Source of the DNA: Paeniglutamicibacter terrestris
Lineage (GTDB): Bacteria; Actinomycetota; Actinomycetes; Actinomycetales; Micrococcaceae
Reading direction: 5' to 3'
Length of the DNA: 64,000 nt
Assembly: GCF_012271785.1 (NCBI RefSeq)
Contig: NZ_JAAWVT010000007.1
Location: forward strand, 62,001-126,000
A model generated the notes under the pieces. That model was given only the letters and a program-made list of their open reading frames with translations. It did no database searches and was not told the origin of the DNA. Below are positions 50,824-60,046 of the stretch, piece after piece. Made by a program: the position numbers and the translations under genes. The stretch's first letter is position 1. Every line of letters begins with the position of its first letter.

Positions 50824-51297
50824 GACTTTTAGCTCCTGCAGTTATTGGGGTCGATGGTGTTGTACTCAAGAGTAGCCACTGCATCTGAAAACCTGCACGC
50901 AGTCACACCCCTGGAAGTGGGATGTAGTGAAACGAAATCGTCATTTATGCCGTGCAGTATCGCTGCGGGCCGGACATGGGGAGCTTAAGAATTAGAAGTT
51001 GCTCGGGATCTTGAGCAATTATTTGCTTTTGGCCCGCGTGCTAAGGGATCTTGCTGGAGATATTTTCAGAGGTCCGTCTCGGGCTCGGTGACTTGGTGGT
51101 GCCAGGCGGTCAGGGAACCTCAGATCATGGGTTACCTGGTTGTGGCCAGGGAGTGAGATGGATCTGCTGATTGTCAGAGGGCCGATATAGAGTCCTAGAT
51201 CGTATGGAAATGGTCAACCGCCCCCCAGAGGTTCCCCTTCCGGTCATGAAAGGGCTGCTGATGGGCCAGCTCAGCGGAATGGCAGGAATAGCACCAT
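50824..51297. other. Gene-free stretch
   Basis: About 470 bases without a supported gene or RNA. No umuC-like sequence follows umuD here. Confidence 0.3.
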
Positions 51298-51726
51298 TTA
51301 GAGTCTGTGGAGGCATGTTTCTGCCACTGCCCAGATTTCCAGTGAAGCAAGTTCACCGACGCTGATGTCTGGATACTCCGGATTCTCCGCCTGCAGCACG
51401 ATCCCTGACGGAGTCATCCGGAGGCGTTTGACCGTCATTTCACCATCAAGGACAGCGATCACCACCGAGCCGTCAATGGGTTTGCGAGCACGGTTCACGA
51501 TCAGTTCATCGCCATCAGCGATCCCTGCCCCCTCCATGGATGATCCGGATACACGAACGACAAAGGTGCTGGTGGTGTCATGAATGAGGTGCTCGCTCAA
51601 ATTGAGTGTGCCGTCGAAATAGTCCTGCGCCGGACTGGGATATCCTGCCGCCACAGCAGTGAGTGCTACCTGTACGACGGAGTCTGCGCGGTACAGCCGA
51701 ATAGAAGAAATTTTCACATTAACCAC
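51298..51726 (-). CDS. umuD: UmuD-like S24 peptidase
   Basis: 142 residues from a GTG at 51726 (a second GTG is at 51717). The S24 catalytic pair is visible: serine in VRVSGSSMEGAGI and lysine in EMTVKRLRMTPSG. An Ala-Gly cleavage site lies in AVAAGYPSPAQDYFDG. UmuD cleaves itself with RecA and then supports error-prone polymerase V. No umuC lies beside it, so it is an orphan. It could process a chromosomal partner or act as a repressor-cleaving regulator. No LexA box could be recognised upstream. Confidence 0.85.
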   Translation of the reverse strand: MVNVKISSIRLYRADSVVQVALTAVAAGYPSPAQDYFDGTLNLSEHLIHDTTSTFVVRVSGSSMEGAGIADGDELIVNRARKPIDGSVVIAVLDGEMTVKRLRMTPSGIVLQAENPEYPDISVGELASLEIWAVAETCLHRL

Positions 51727-51847
51727 ATCCTGAAGATTTAATTAGAACATTAGTCTCAATCCAAGGGTAGGCGTTTCCCAGACAATTTGATCGCGGAGCC
51801 CGCATCCCCTTCGTCCGATTCCGGCTATACGCGTCTATCCTTGGGGA

Positions 51848-52054
51848 ATGACCAGCGAATCCATGGCGGCACGTAGGCTTCGCGAGATCCATGAATTGCG
51901 ACTCACGCTCAAACAGCAGCTTGCCGCAAGCAATCCGGAATCAAGCGATCACGTCGATCTTCAGCGGCAACTTGATGGGCTCGATTCAGACGCCGATGAC
52001 GCCGAGTCAATCCGTGCCGCTGAGCTGCGCCGGCGGTTCAAAACTGGTCACTGA
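51848..52054 (+). CDS. Small charged helical protein
   Basis: 68 residues starting MTSESMAARRLREIHELRLT, strongly charged and probably a helical hairpin. GGGGA is very close to the ATG; an internal ATG at 51863 is possible. Its end overlaps the 32-residue hydrophobic ORF on the other strand by 7 bases. No family is recognised. Confidence 0.45.
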   Translation: MTSESMAARRLREIHELRLTLKQQLAASNPESSDHVDLQRQLDGLDSDADDAESIRAAELRRRFKTGH

Positions 52055-52146
52055 CCGAACCCGGAACGCTTGCAGATAAGGACCCCGCCAAGCCCGGCTG
52101 CGATCATTGCCACTATTGACGATGAAAATGGCAGCCAGAAGCTCAT
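52048..52146 (-). CDS. 32-residue hydrophobic peptide
   Basis: ATG at 52146 preceded by GGAG at 8 bases. The peptide (MSFWLPFSSSIVAMIAAGLG, then a short hydrophobic run and the basic end CKRSGFGQ) has one membrane segment and a positively charged C-terminus. That is the layout of small type I toxin or membrane-regulatory peptides. Its end faces the 3' end of the 51848-52054 gene. A candidate only. Confidence 0.4.
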   Translation of the reverse strand: MSFWLPFSSSIVAMIAAGLGGVLICKRSGFGQ

Positions 52147-52377
52147 TAGTGAAGCTCCAACACATAAGGAAGCCCGATGCCGGTTGGATCCCCGCGCCTC
52201 AGGGGTTGCAGATCCTTACGCAGAAATTGAGGGCAGGTCAACCGACGCATGTGGCGATGGAATGCCGACCGGTTTTGACGACTGCCAAGCGTGGAGATGT
52301 CGTACGACGATTTGGTGGGGCACTCGCGCTCAGAGTGACGCCATGAAGATTCACCCAAACATCAAGGAAGGCCAATC

Positions 52378-52761
52378 ATGTCCAACGACGCAGTCGTGGG
52401 ATCCGCAGCGGTCCGCACCAATGAACTCGGCATCCAGGAAATCGTCCGCCGACTCAACTCTGGACTGGGACCGACCCTGGTTGCCGGGCTGGCCGGCAGC
52501 AAGGATCGTCGAATCTCTCACAAGTGGGCCAAGGAAGACGGCCCGGAGCCCAATCAGGCGGCAGTCCGACGCCTCATGGCAGCAATCCGCCTGTGGACCG
52601 AGCTGTCCGAGGCGCACGGGGAACACGTGGCCCGGCTATGGTTCATCGGCTCGAACCCCTGGTTGGAGGAGGACTCCCCCGTGGAGGCCATCATGGAAGA
52701 TCGATACAAGGAGACTCGGGCAGCGGCCAACGCCATGCTCACTGGAGGATTCTCGGGGTAA
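52378..52761 (+). CDS. Xre/MbcA/ParS-like antitoxin-type protein
   Basis: 127 residues, AAGGAAGG at good spacing before the ATG. An N-terminal Xre-like helical part (IQEIVRRLNSGLGPTLVAGL, then DRRISHKWAKEDG) is followed by the C-terminal domain (LWFIGSNPWLEEDSPVEAIM), resembling the DUF2384 antitoxin domain. Such proteins usually neutralise RES-domain toxins and repress their operon, but no RES gene follows. A decayed copy is at 47890-48134. It may be an orphan regulator, or its toxin was lost. Confidence 0.7.
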   Translation: MSNDAVVGSAAVRTNELGIQEIVRRLNSGLGPTLVAGLAGSKDRRISHKWAKEDGPEPNQAAVRRLMAAIRLWTELSEAHGEHVARLWFIGSNPWLEEDSPVEAIMEDRYKETRAAANAMLTGGFSG

Positions 52762-52868
52762 GCACGCACATCATCCAAAAGACAGGCCTGCCCTCTTTGG
52801 CGGTCTTGTTCTCTGGTCCTGGTCCGCCAATGCCAGCAACGGGGCGTTGAGCCCGAGAGGCGTGATGT

Positions 52869-53495
52869 TCAAGGGTCCAAGGGGCGTATGCAGTCGCTGA
52901 ACATCACGATGAGCGGTTGGTAGTTCTGCTCTTCGCGGGCGATCTGGCTGGCTTCGTTAAGTTGTTTTCCATGCACTTTGCCCCAGTCGATGTACCATCC
53001 GGCATCTTCGGCCACCCTGGTCCAGAATTCCCGCTGGGTCCGACCATTACCTTCCCGAAAGGGGTGGATGTAGTTGAAACTGTCGTAGTAGAAGGACAGT
53101 TTTTCCACGAATTCCCGTCGCTCCAGACCTTGGAGGTGGTTGTCCTCAGCGAGTTCGCGGGAAATAGTCGCCGCTGCCCGCTCGATCAGATTTACGGGGC
53201 AAAAAGGCTCGTTGTGGGGACGCGCCAAATCAATCGTCCGGAGGTGTCCGGCCCATGCAAAAATGTCGCCAAAAAGTTGCCGGTGGATTGCCTGGAACTC
53301 TTGAAGGTCCCGGCTCGGCTCGATATGCGCGCTGTCACGCAACTGGATCACACGAGCAGCCACGAGGTCAGCTTCTGCTGCCGCAAGCTCTTTACTAGTG
53401 GTCGCTCCGACGAGGTTCCTGAGAATACCTGTTGACGGATCTAGATAGGGATCGGGAGCTGAACTATCGAAATCAGTCGAGCCCAAACCGTGCAC
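52869..53495 (-). CDS. Fic-domain toxin (AMP-transferase)
   Basis: 208 residues from a GTG at 53495 inside the antitoxin gene. The Fic motif HPFREGNGRTQREFW is complete, with the catalytic histidine and the phosphate-binding loop. The flap region (RPHNEPFCPVNLIE) and the helices before it agree with VbhT-type and chromosomal Fic toxins. They AMPylate targets such as DNA gyrase or topoisomerase IV. The antitoxin directly upstream overlaps by 23 bases. Confidence 0.9.
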   Translation of the reverse strand: MHGLGSTDFDSSAPDPYLDPSTGILRNLVGATTSKELAAAEADLVAARVIQLRDSAHIEPSRDLQEFQAIHRQLFGDIFAWAGHLRTIDLARPHNEPFCPVNLIERAAATISRELAEDNHLQGLERREFVEKLSFYYDSFNYIHPFREGNGRTQREFWTRVAEDAGWYIDWGKVHGKQLNEASQIAREEQNYQPLIVMFSDCIRPLDP

Positions 53496-53646
53496 GTGCT
53501 TTTCTTACCAGTTCGTCTGATGTCACTTTTCCCGTGACATACTCTTCAGATTCCGCACGGTATTCGTCACTGACTTCAAGACCCTCGAGACTCATGCTGT
53601 GGGCGGCCTCGTTGACCCACTTGGATCGCTGCTCTGTCATGGTCAT
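53473..53646 (-). CDS. Fic antitoxin, VbhA-like
   Basis: 57 residues (MTMTEQRSKWVNEAAHSMSL at the start). HSMSLEG contains the SxxxE(G/N) inhibition motif whose glutamate blocks ATP placement in Fic proteins. The rest (EEYVTGKVTSDELVRKARAR) matches the short C-terminal helix region of VbhA-type antitoxins. Start ATG 53646 with GGAAGGA; ATG 53640 is alternative. It overlaps the toxin gene, so both are made from one message. Confidence 0.85.
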   Translation of the reverse strand: MTMTEQRSKWVNEAAHSMSLEGLEVSDEYRAESEEYVTGKVTSDELVRKARARFGLD

Positions 53647-53914
53647 GCCGTTTCCTTCCCACGCCTCTTTGTCGCCACATCCACCAGAGGTTCCGCCGAA
53701 CTCGTAAGTGCAGGAACAGCCGGAAACTACCTGATGGACTAGTGAATCAATTCTACTCGCGATCGGCCATGAAATTGTGTGCCACACAGAAGAGCCCAGC
53801 CACCTCGTGAGGCAATCACAAGCGCCACAGCCATCGTTGCAGTTCGTTGCCTGCTCCGGTGCCCTCGGAGACAGACCACCACGAGTCATTGCTCCGAACC
53901 CCGTGACGGGCCGG

Positions 53915-56900
53915 TTACCCCAAGCGCGGGCCTTCGGATTCCGGGCCGGTAACGGGGCCATCGTGCCGCCGGGCCCTGCGCGCCTTCGGTAGGTTCGGAT
54001 CCTGCAGCCGTGCAAGCCGCTCCCGCAAAGTTCGGCGCCCATCCTCTTCGTCATCGGGCTGCGGACGCGCAGGCATGGCCTCTTTTCCCGCGTCCTGCTC
54101 CATGAACGTCACAGGATCCGGTTGCCTCTTCCCGGCGCGGCGTCGACGCAGTTCGGCAATGGCCTCCTCGGCCGCCGTCGGTGCGGTGCCGGGGGCCGCC
54201 AGTTCGGCCTCGAGGCGATCGATTGTCCGTTCCTCCTGGTTCAAGGGCGGCTTCGTGGTGAGGCTGCTGTGCTTGTGCAGGGAGGTTGCCCGGGCTTTGA
54301 GGTCTAGGGCGATCGGGTTGTTGCGGTGGTCTTTAGGGACCATTAGCGGTTCGCTGTCGGGGATGTTGTAGGTGTGGCGGTAGGCGAGAATTTCGGCCGC
54401 GAGATCACACCAGTCCCGGTGCCGGTCACCTCGGCGAGGCACCGGCCCCAGATCGGTGAGCCAGGCCGGCGGGTTCTCGGCCAGTTCGGCACCCACCCGA
54501 GTGAACTCGCGTTTCGCCACGGTGCGGTATTGCTGGATTTGCGTGGCCCAAACCTCCGGGGTTTCGGGTTTCCAGAGGTGTTCGGTGGGGGCAAACCATT
54601 CGGGCAGATCCCTCTGAGTTTCGTGTTCGCGCTCATCCAAGAGGGAACGCACTTCCAGTTCGTCGTTGAGTCGTTCCACGATGGTGTCGGCGCCGCGGAT
54701 TCGGCTGGTGCGTGCACGTTCAAAGGTCTCAGCCCGGTACACGTCCTCAGACATAGTGCCCCGTAGTGCTCGTTCCTGGCGAAGTGCATCCACTTCCCAG
54801 GTCAGCTCTTGGGTCTTGTTCTGCGGGTCGGACGGGATCTGCCGGTCCCGTTCTTCCTCGCACCGCCCGATACGTGCGGTGAGTTCGTCATCTCCCAGAT
54901 GACCGTAGAGGCGGCGGCGCCAGGGCTTGATTCCGCGTGTTTCGACGGCGATGGGTTCATCGATGATGCCGTGGTGACGTTCTCTGGCGAGGACGGACAG
55001 CCGCTGAAGGTGCTCGGTGGGGACGACCTTCAGGGGGCGGTGGGACTCGGATATTAGCTGTTCGAGGTTTGCCATGAGTCGCTCCACTCTCCAGGCCAGC
55101 ACGGCCGATCGGTCCTGCGCCGAGTCAATTTCCCGCTCGTTCACGGCGTCCTGGACGAGCCGATGTATCTCGAGTCCCTGGTCTTCCGCGTTTCCTAGGT
55201 GGTGGACGAGGGCTCCCCAGGCCGGGGCACGGAAATACAGGTTGGCGGCCTCGTCGCCCACCTGAGCTGCCAGGATGGCTAGTAGGCGTTGTTCGCGGGC
55301 CTGTTCAACCAGGTCGCGGTGGATGGCGCCTAGGTGTTCGATGCCGCGGGAGAGGGCTCGTTCGGCCGTTGAGGTGTCGTGCGCGCTGAGGTTCCCCTCG
55401 GTATTTCCGGCAATCCGCGCCAACACCTCCGGGGCGTCCTCCCCCGTTTCTAGGGCCACATAGATCTTGTTGTCGTACCGTCCGCGGCTGGTGGCCACAT
55501 AGGCCTGCGCCCGGTCCAACCCGGCGGCCAGTAAGGCGTGGGAACTGTCGTAGGTCATGCCTTGGGCGCGGTGGATGGTCGAGGCGTAGCCGAGCTCCAC
55601 ATGGGTCTGCACATATTCGGCGGGCAGGGTGGAGGTGCCGCGGTGGTCACGGTGCTGCACATCCAGCGCCCCATCGGCCCGGATGCCGGTGATAATCCAG
55701 ACGTCGTTGTTTTTCACGAAGTCGTGCCCGCGGTTCACGACTAGGCGGCGGTCGTTGCGTCGGGTCACCACCACATCCCCTACATAGGCCCGGGCACCGG
55801 GTTGCAGAACCGCACTGGTATCTGTGGGCAGCTCGCCAAGTTCGATGCGGTAAGCCTGCGCACGGTCGTTCAGCGCACCGACCAGGGCGTTGTTGGGGGC
55901 GATCATCAGCGCGTGGTGCCCTGCATTTTGGTCTTTTTGCCATCCGGCAAAGACGTGGTGTTCCATCAATTCGGTGTCCCCGGCCATGATCCGGTGATGA
56001 TCCCAGTAGAACGCCCACGGGTCATCGGTGCCGAGCAAGGGTGCTTGGCGCAGGACCAGGCTGGCGGCGGCTTCTTCCTCGTGTGGCGTTCCGTCCGGGT
56101 GGCGGAAGCGGTGCACGGTTTCCAGACGCACCGCTGGTTCGTCTTCATCGATCATCCGCAGGGCGCCCCCGCAGCCGATGGCTCCGAGTTGGCGGTCATC
56201 GCCGATGGCCCGAATGAGAGCCCCGTGCTTGGCTGCCAGGCTCACGGCTTGGGCGAAGAGCCCGGTGCCAACCATGCCCGCCTCATCGAGCAAGAGCATG
56301 TCCCCTGGTTTGAGGGGGACAAAGTGTTCGGAGGGTTCATTGGCGCCCAGGACAAAGGCGTCCAGGGTCATCGCTTCGGTGCCAATTTCTTGTCCCAGCA
56401 AGGTGGCAGCTGCTGCGGTCGGTGCCACGGCTAGAACCCTGCCGCCGGCAGCTTGGGTGGTGTCCGCGACGAGCCGCATGGCCGTGGTTTTACCGGTTCC
56501 GGCCGGGCCGATGCCGATTTTCAGCAGCCGGTCACTGCAGGTGAATTCTTCGGCCAGGCTCCGTTGTCCCTCATCAAGCCATCCTTCTACTTCGCCTAGG
56601 ATGCGGGTGAAATGATCGTGGGTAGCCACGGGGATAACCACGCGCTGTGCGGCACCCAAAAGATCACTTTCGGCCGCCAGGACCGTGGGTGAGGTGTAGA
56701 GCTGACGCTTGGCTTTCTGGTATTTGTGCACCGCTGTCATCGCCCCAGCCACCGGCGCGGGGACCGGGAGATCCGCGGTTAGGCACAAGCAGTGATGTTC
56801 CAGAACGGTGTGGGTGAGGGCGAATACGAGAGCGTCGGGCAGTTTCCGGGGTCCGGCGATAGCACCGAGTTGGCGGGTGGCTTCGGCCTGCACGTGGTGT

Positions 56901-58261
56901 TCACCCCAGACGGCACGCTCGGATTCGAGCCGCTGCACCACGCTCACGGCGACGCTCTGCAACTCCAGCCCAGAGAGCTCGAAGGGGCTCGATGATGCAC
57001 CAATTCCCAGAGCCTTTCGAGCCTTCTGGGCCCGTAGAAGTGCGGCTTCTCCGACTGGCAGGTGCAGGGAGCTGCCGAACTTCTGCTGCCACCCTTCCAC
57101 CAATTCCGCCAGCGGTTTGCCGTGTTTCTTGTCCGCCCTGGTAGTGAGGGTTGCTTGCTGGCTCAGGTGGATCATTTGTTTGCGATTCGGTTCGTAGCCG
57201 TGCTCGGACCGGAACGTATCCACCAGTATCCTCAGTGCCGATTGGATCTGTCCGCGGCGGGAGGATGCGGCCTCGATGGCGGCCACATCGATGCCAGCGA
57301 TCTCCGTGACTGGACGCTTCCCCGGCACCGGCCGCATCGTGGTGGCCACACCGAGGGATTCGCAGACGTTCTCCATGACGTGGCGGTTGTAGTGCTCACT
57401 GGCTGCCACATTGAACTGATACAGCAACGCACCATCCAGGGTCCCCCATCTCTCGTCGGTACCCAATACCTTGTTGGAGACCACGACATGGTCATGCAAT
57501 TGTGGATCCCCGTCACGGGAATCGTAGTGACGGAAGCGCGTGTAGATGAGCCCGCCAGCGACGTCTTGCTGCCGCACCCCGTTCTTTCCCCGCCGCGTAT
57601 AGACGGCGGTATCCTCGAGGTAGGCCATGGTCGATTCCACGGCCTGAAGGTGCGCCTGCTCGATGGCCACGCGCACTTTGTCGCCACCTACGCCCCACAG
57701 GTAAGACACGGATTTGGGTGGGGAAAAGACGAGGTCGAATCCGGCGACGGCCTGGGCTGCGGGGCGCATGTGCTGGGCAATGAAGCGGCCCAGTTCCTCC
57801 TTGGAGGCCGGGTTGCGGCCGTGTAGTTCGCGGAAGTACTGGGCGCCGACCTTTGACCTCAGGCGTCGACGTTCATCCACATCAGGGGCCCGGTGCTGCA
57901 GACGCTCAAAATCGCCCAGCACGGTTGTGATGCGCTTCTGCAGGACATTCTCTCTCTGGGAAAAGCGTTTGTAGCGTTGTCCCAGGTCCTTCTCGAACGG
58001 TTCCCCGCTGAGTTCGCTGCTCTCACCAAAGCGGGGGTGAAGACCTTCTCCATAGAGCAGTTGCATCTGTTTCTCGGTGACTGTTCCTGCGACTTCGAGG
58101 TTTTCGGCCCCTCGCCCACCCCACTGCCCCGGTGGGTAGCCGGAGAGGTGGTAGTACTCCCCTAGCTCGCGGTCTTTGGCCCGTAGTTCATCACCGCTAG
58201 CGACTTCACGGGTGTAGTACGTGTAGCCGTCGCCCGCACTGAGTTTGTGCACGGTCATCAC
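53915..58261 (-). CDS. traA: MobF relaxase-helicase, TraA/TrwC type
   Basis: 1448 residues. The N-terminal relaxase domain (KLSAGDGYTYYTREV, then FDLVFSPPKSVSYLW, then the metal-binding DPQLHDHVVVSNKV) nicks and covalently holds oriT. A RecD2-like helicase follows with Walker A GIGPAGTGKTTAMRLV, LLLDEAGMVGTG and a late SF1 motif YASTIHRAQGMTYD. The last 300 residues are charged and probably bind DNA or the coupling protein. Its own strand leads into the Fic pair. The start is MM at 58261/58258. A full transfer system is therefore encoded on both sides of the lan region. Confidence 0.93.
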   Translation of the reverse strand: MMTVHKLSAGDGYTYYTREVASGDELRAKDRELGEYYHLSGYPPGQWGGRGAENLEVAGTVTEKQMQLLYGEGLHPRFGESSELSGEPFEKDLGQRYKRFSQRENVLQKRITTVLGDFERLQHRAPDVDERRRLRSKVGAQYFRELHGRNPASKEELGRFIAQHMRPAAQAVAGFDLVFSPPKSVSYLWGVGGDKVRVAIEQAHLQAVESTMAYLEDTAVYTRRGKNGVRQQDVAGGLIYTRFRHYDSRDGDPQLHDHVVVSNKVLGTDERWGTLDGALLYQFNVAASEHYNRHVMENVCESLGVATTMRPVPGKRPVTEIAGIDVAAIEAASSRRGQIQSALRILVDTFRSEHGYEPNRKQMIHLSQQATLTTRADKKHGKPLAELVEGWQQKFGSSLHLPVGEAALLRAQKARKALGIGASSSPFELSGLELQSVAVSVVQRLESERAVWGEHHVQAEATRQLGAIAGPRKLPDALVFALTHTVLEHHCLCLTADLPVPAPVAGAMTAVHKYQKAKRQLYTSPTVLAAESDLLGAAQRVVIPVATHDHFTRILGEVEGWLDEGQRSLAEEFTCSDRLLKIGIGPAGTGKTTAMRLVADTTQAAGGRVLAVAPTAAAATLLGQEIGTEAMTLDAFVLGANEPSEHFVPLKPGDMLLLDEAGMVGTGLFAQAVSLAAKHGALIRAIGDDRQLGAIGCGGALRMIDEDEPAVRLETVHRFRHPDGTPHEEEAAASLVLRQAPLLGTDDPWAFYWDHHRIMAGDTELMEHHVFAGWQKDQNAGHHALMIAPNNALVGALNDRAQAYRIELGELPTDTSAVLQPGARAYVGDVVVTRRNDRRLVVNRGHDFVKNNDVWIITGIRADGALDVQHRDHRGTSTLPAEYVQTHVELGYASTIHRAQGMTYDSSHALLAAGLDRAQAYVATSRGRYDNKIYVALETGEDAPEVLARIAGNTEGNLSAHDTSTAERALSRGIEHLGAIHRDLVEQAREQRLLAILAAQVGDEAANLYFRAPAWGALVHHLGNAEDQGLEIHRLVQDAVNEREIDSAQDRSAVLAWRVERLMANLEQLISESHRPLKVVPTEHLQRLSVLARERHHGIIDEPIAVETRGIKPWRRRLYGHLGDDELTARIGRCEEERDRQIPSDPQNKTQELTWEVDALRQERALRGTMSEDVYRAETFERARTSRIRGADTIVERLNDELEVRSLLDEREHETQRDLPEWFAPTEHLWKPETPEVWATQIQQYRTVAKREFTRVGAELAENPPAWLTDLGPVPRRGDRHRDWCDLAAEILAYRHTYNIPDSEPLMVPKDHRNNPIALDLKARATSLHKHSSLTTKPPLNQEERTIDRLEAELAAPGTAPTAAEEAIAELRRRRAGKRQPDPVTFMEQDAGKEAMPARPQPDDEEDGRRTLRERLARLQDPNLPKARRARRHDGPVTGPESEGPRLG

Positions 58262-58743
58262 ACCCCCAGTGTGACCCCGCCCCCCTCATTTATCAAGGAT
58301 GCATGAGGTGTGACAAAACATGGTGGTTTGACGAGTCCGACGAAGGAGCAGAAGTCTCGGCGAACCAGTAGCGATGCTGTTCATCCGAGGGACGAGAAAT
58401 GCGTGAACAGCATCGTGCCAGGCTTGGCCATCAACGGTGTTGATGCGGTTGTGCACACGCGAATGCGCGGTGGGTAACACTCTTTTCGTTATCCACGGTG
58501 CGTTCAACTGTGTGCAACCGAGGCGCGGAGGCAGGATTTTCCACAGGCCACCGCTGGTTTTCCACGCGCGGACGGTGTACCGATCTGCAGGAACGGAGCA
58601 CCGGACGGGATGCCGGTGCCAGGCATTTCGGCTGGCCCGGGTTGCCGGTGCCGCCTCGGGCGATCTGGGACCGGCTGCCCTGTTCCGCGGGCATCAACGG
58701 GTTTATTCTGTGGTGACCGTTAGGTTTCGATTCAGGAGTGCTC
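58262..58743. other. Likely oriT region between relaxase and accessory gene
   Basis: This 480-bp stretch lies between the divergent relaxase and mobilisation genes and has no gene. It contains an inverted repeat of 12 bp (CGATGCTGTTCA at 58372-58383 and TGAACAGCATCG at 58404-58415, loop 20) and AT-rich stretches (CTCATTTATCAAGG near 58287). MobF oriT sites are usually beside the relaxase gene and contain such repeats near nic. The nick site cannot be named from the sequence alone. Confidence 0.5.
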
Positions 58744-59097
58744 ATGGCCAAGGAACGGAAATCGGCGGCGGCGTTGGCCGCCCGCCAGAAGGCGCGGACC
58801 AAGGCACAGGAAATGACCCAACGCCACGAGCTGTTGCTCGAGAAGGCGGCCGAATACTTCGTGCTGGAGGACCAATCCGCCGCACGCATGGAGTCGGCCC
58901 AAGAGCAGGCACGGCAGATCCTGGATCAGGCCAAAGAGTCGCTCGATGCCGATCGCATCCAGCGCGGACGCATCGTGGTGTCGATGGTGGCCACCGGGGA
59001 ATCCAAGGTTTTGGTGGCCCAACGGTTGGGCATTTCCTCCGGAGAGCTGCGCTCCCTGCTCGAGGCAGCCAGCCCCACAGCAGAAGATCGACCGTGA
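58744..59097 (+). CDS. Mobilisation accessory protein
   Basis: 117 residues from the ATG at 58744 (CAGGAG upstream). A long charged helix (RQKARTKAQEMTQRHELLLE, then QARQILDQAKESLDADRIQR) is followed by an HTH-like element (VLVAQRLGISSGELRSLLEA). Position divergent from the relaxase gene, across the putative oriT, suggests a relaxosome protein that binds oriT. No named family is recognised. Confidence 0.65.
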   Translation: MAKERKSAAALAARQKARTKAQEMTQRHELLLEKAAEYFVLEDQSAARMESAQEQARQILDQAKESLDADRIQRGRIVVSMVATGESKVLVAQRLGISSGELRSLLEAASPTAEDRP

Positions 59098-59142
59098 AAC
59101 CTGGTGTCGGGTCCATTTCGGGGCGGGTACTCGGTGTCCGAT

Positions 59143-59682
59143 TCAGAATAGGGTGGGGTCATCGACGCGCGAGCCGGTGTTGATCGCATGGATGCGTTGG
59201 GCATCCCATCCGTGGGCCAACAGGTCTGCGCGCAGGGCGCGGGAGCGGGCGGCCATGGCCGCCCGCGGCAGTCCCCGGAAGCGCAAGCCCGACCCGTTGG
59301 CGGAGCGCAGCTTGCGTTGCCGATCGACCATATTGGACTGCCGGTCCCCCAGCCCCAGGTGCCGGGGATTCACACACAGGGGAACATCGCATTCGTGCAT
59401 CAGCTCGGGCAGCTGATCGTGGGCCAGTCCCAGGTCCAGAGCGAGGCTGTAGCGGTGCGGGCGCACCGAGGTCCCGTCCAGGTAGAAGCGTCCGTAGCCG
59501 TCATCGGCGATGGCCCCGACCCAGATCCAGCACTGTTCCGGGCGCGGACCGCGGATGACCTTGGACCAAAAACGGTGCTCCTCGCTCCCTCTCGCCCTCT
59601 GTAGCCCGAGGTCTTTCGCTTCCCCCGTAATCTCGGTGATCCGGATTCGGGTTCCGTCCGGCCGCCACACGCGGGGACTCAT
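59143..59682 (-). CDS. HNH endonuclease
   Basis: 179 residues from the ATG at 59682 with AAGGA upstream. Typical order: FWSKVIRG, CWIWVGAIADDGYGRFYLDG, PHRYSLAL, then LMHECDVPLCVNPRHLGLGD with the HNH metal site (H-E-C... C-V-N-P-R-H). This resembles phage- or plasmid-borne HNH homing nucleases. The C-terminal tail is basic. It could process foreign plasmids or be a selfish gene. Confidence 0.85.
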   Translation of the reverse strand: MSPRVWRPDGTRIRITEITGEAKDLGLQRARGSEEHRFWSKVIRGPRPEQCWIWVGAIADDGYGRFYLDGTSVRPHRYSLALDLGLAHDQLPELMHECDVPLCVNPRHLGLGDRQSNMVDRQRKLRSANGSGLRFRGLPRAAMAARSRALRADLLAHGWDAQRIHAINTGSRVDDPTLF

Positions 59683-59806
59683 GCGTGGGATCCTTGGCCG
59701 CGTGCATGGCGGGGAACCGTACCGAAGATCTGGGACTGAATGCACCGGCGCAAGGTTTGATTCCGCCTGTGTCGATTCCGCCTGCTGGTCGCGTGGTTGG
59801 CTGCCA

Positions 59807-60046
59807 TCAGGCCACCTGGCGTGAGAGCTTGTTGGTGCACCACAGCAGGAACACCGCGGGCAGGATCCATCCGGCGGCTTCGAGGTAGTCATGGTTCCAG
59901 AACCGGCCCAGGGCGGTGAGCAGCAGGATGAGGCCGACCACCGTGCAGAGCATCCGACCGAGGGCCAGCATGCTCTGGAGGGGATGAAGCACCAGTTTCA
60001 GGAGCAGGGCGAGGCACAGGAGTCCCGCGGCGAGAAGGAGGGTCAT
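59807..60046 (-). CDS. Small membrane protein
   Basis: 79 residues (MTLLLAAGLLCLALLLKLVL at the start), three hydrophobic segments, GGAG before the ATG at 60046. Located in the leading region between the HNH gene and the RHH gene, all on the minus strand. Function unknown. Confidence 0.6.
   Translation of the reverse strand: MTLLLAAGLLCLALLLKLVLHPLQSMLALGRMLCTVVGLILLLTALGRFWNHDYLEAAGWILPAVFLLWCTNKLSRQVA

Noticed and set aside
51727-51790. LexA box before umuD
   Set aside because: GAACATTAGTC was noticed, but the second half does not match the GAAC-N4-GTTC pattern.
57062-57826. 254-residue ORF opposite the relaxase
   Set aside because: Antisense shadow of a clearly coding relaxase region.
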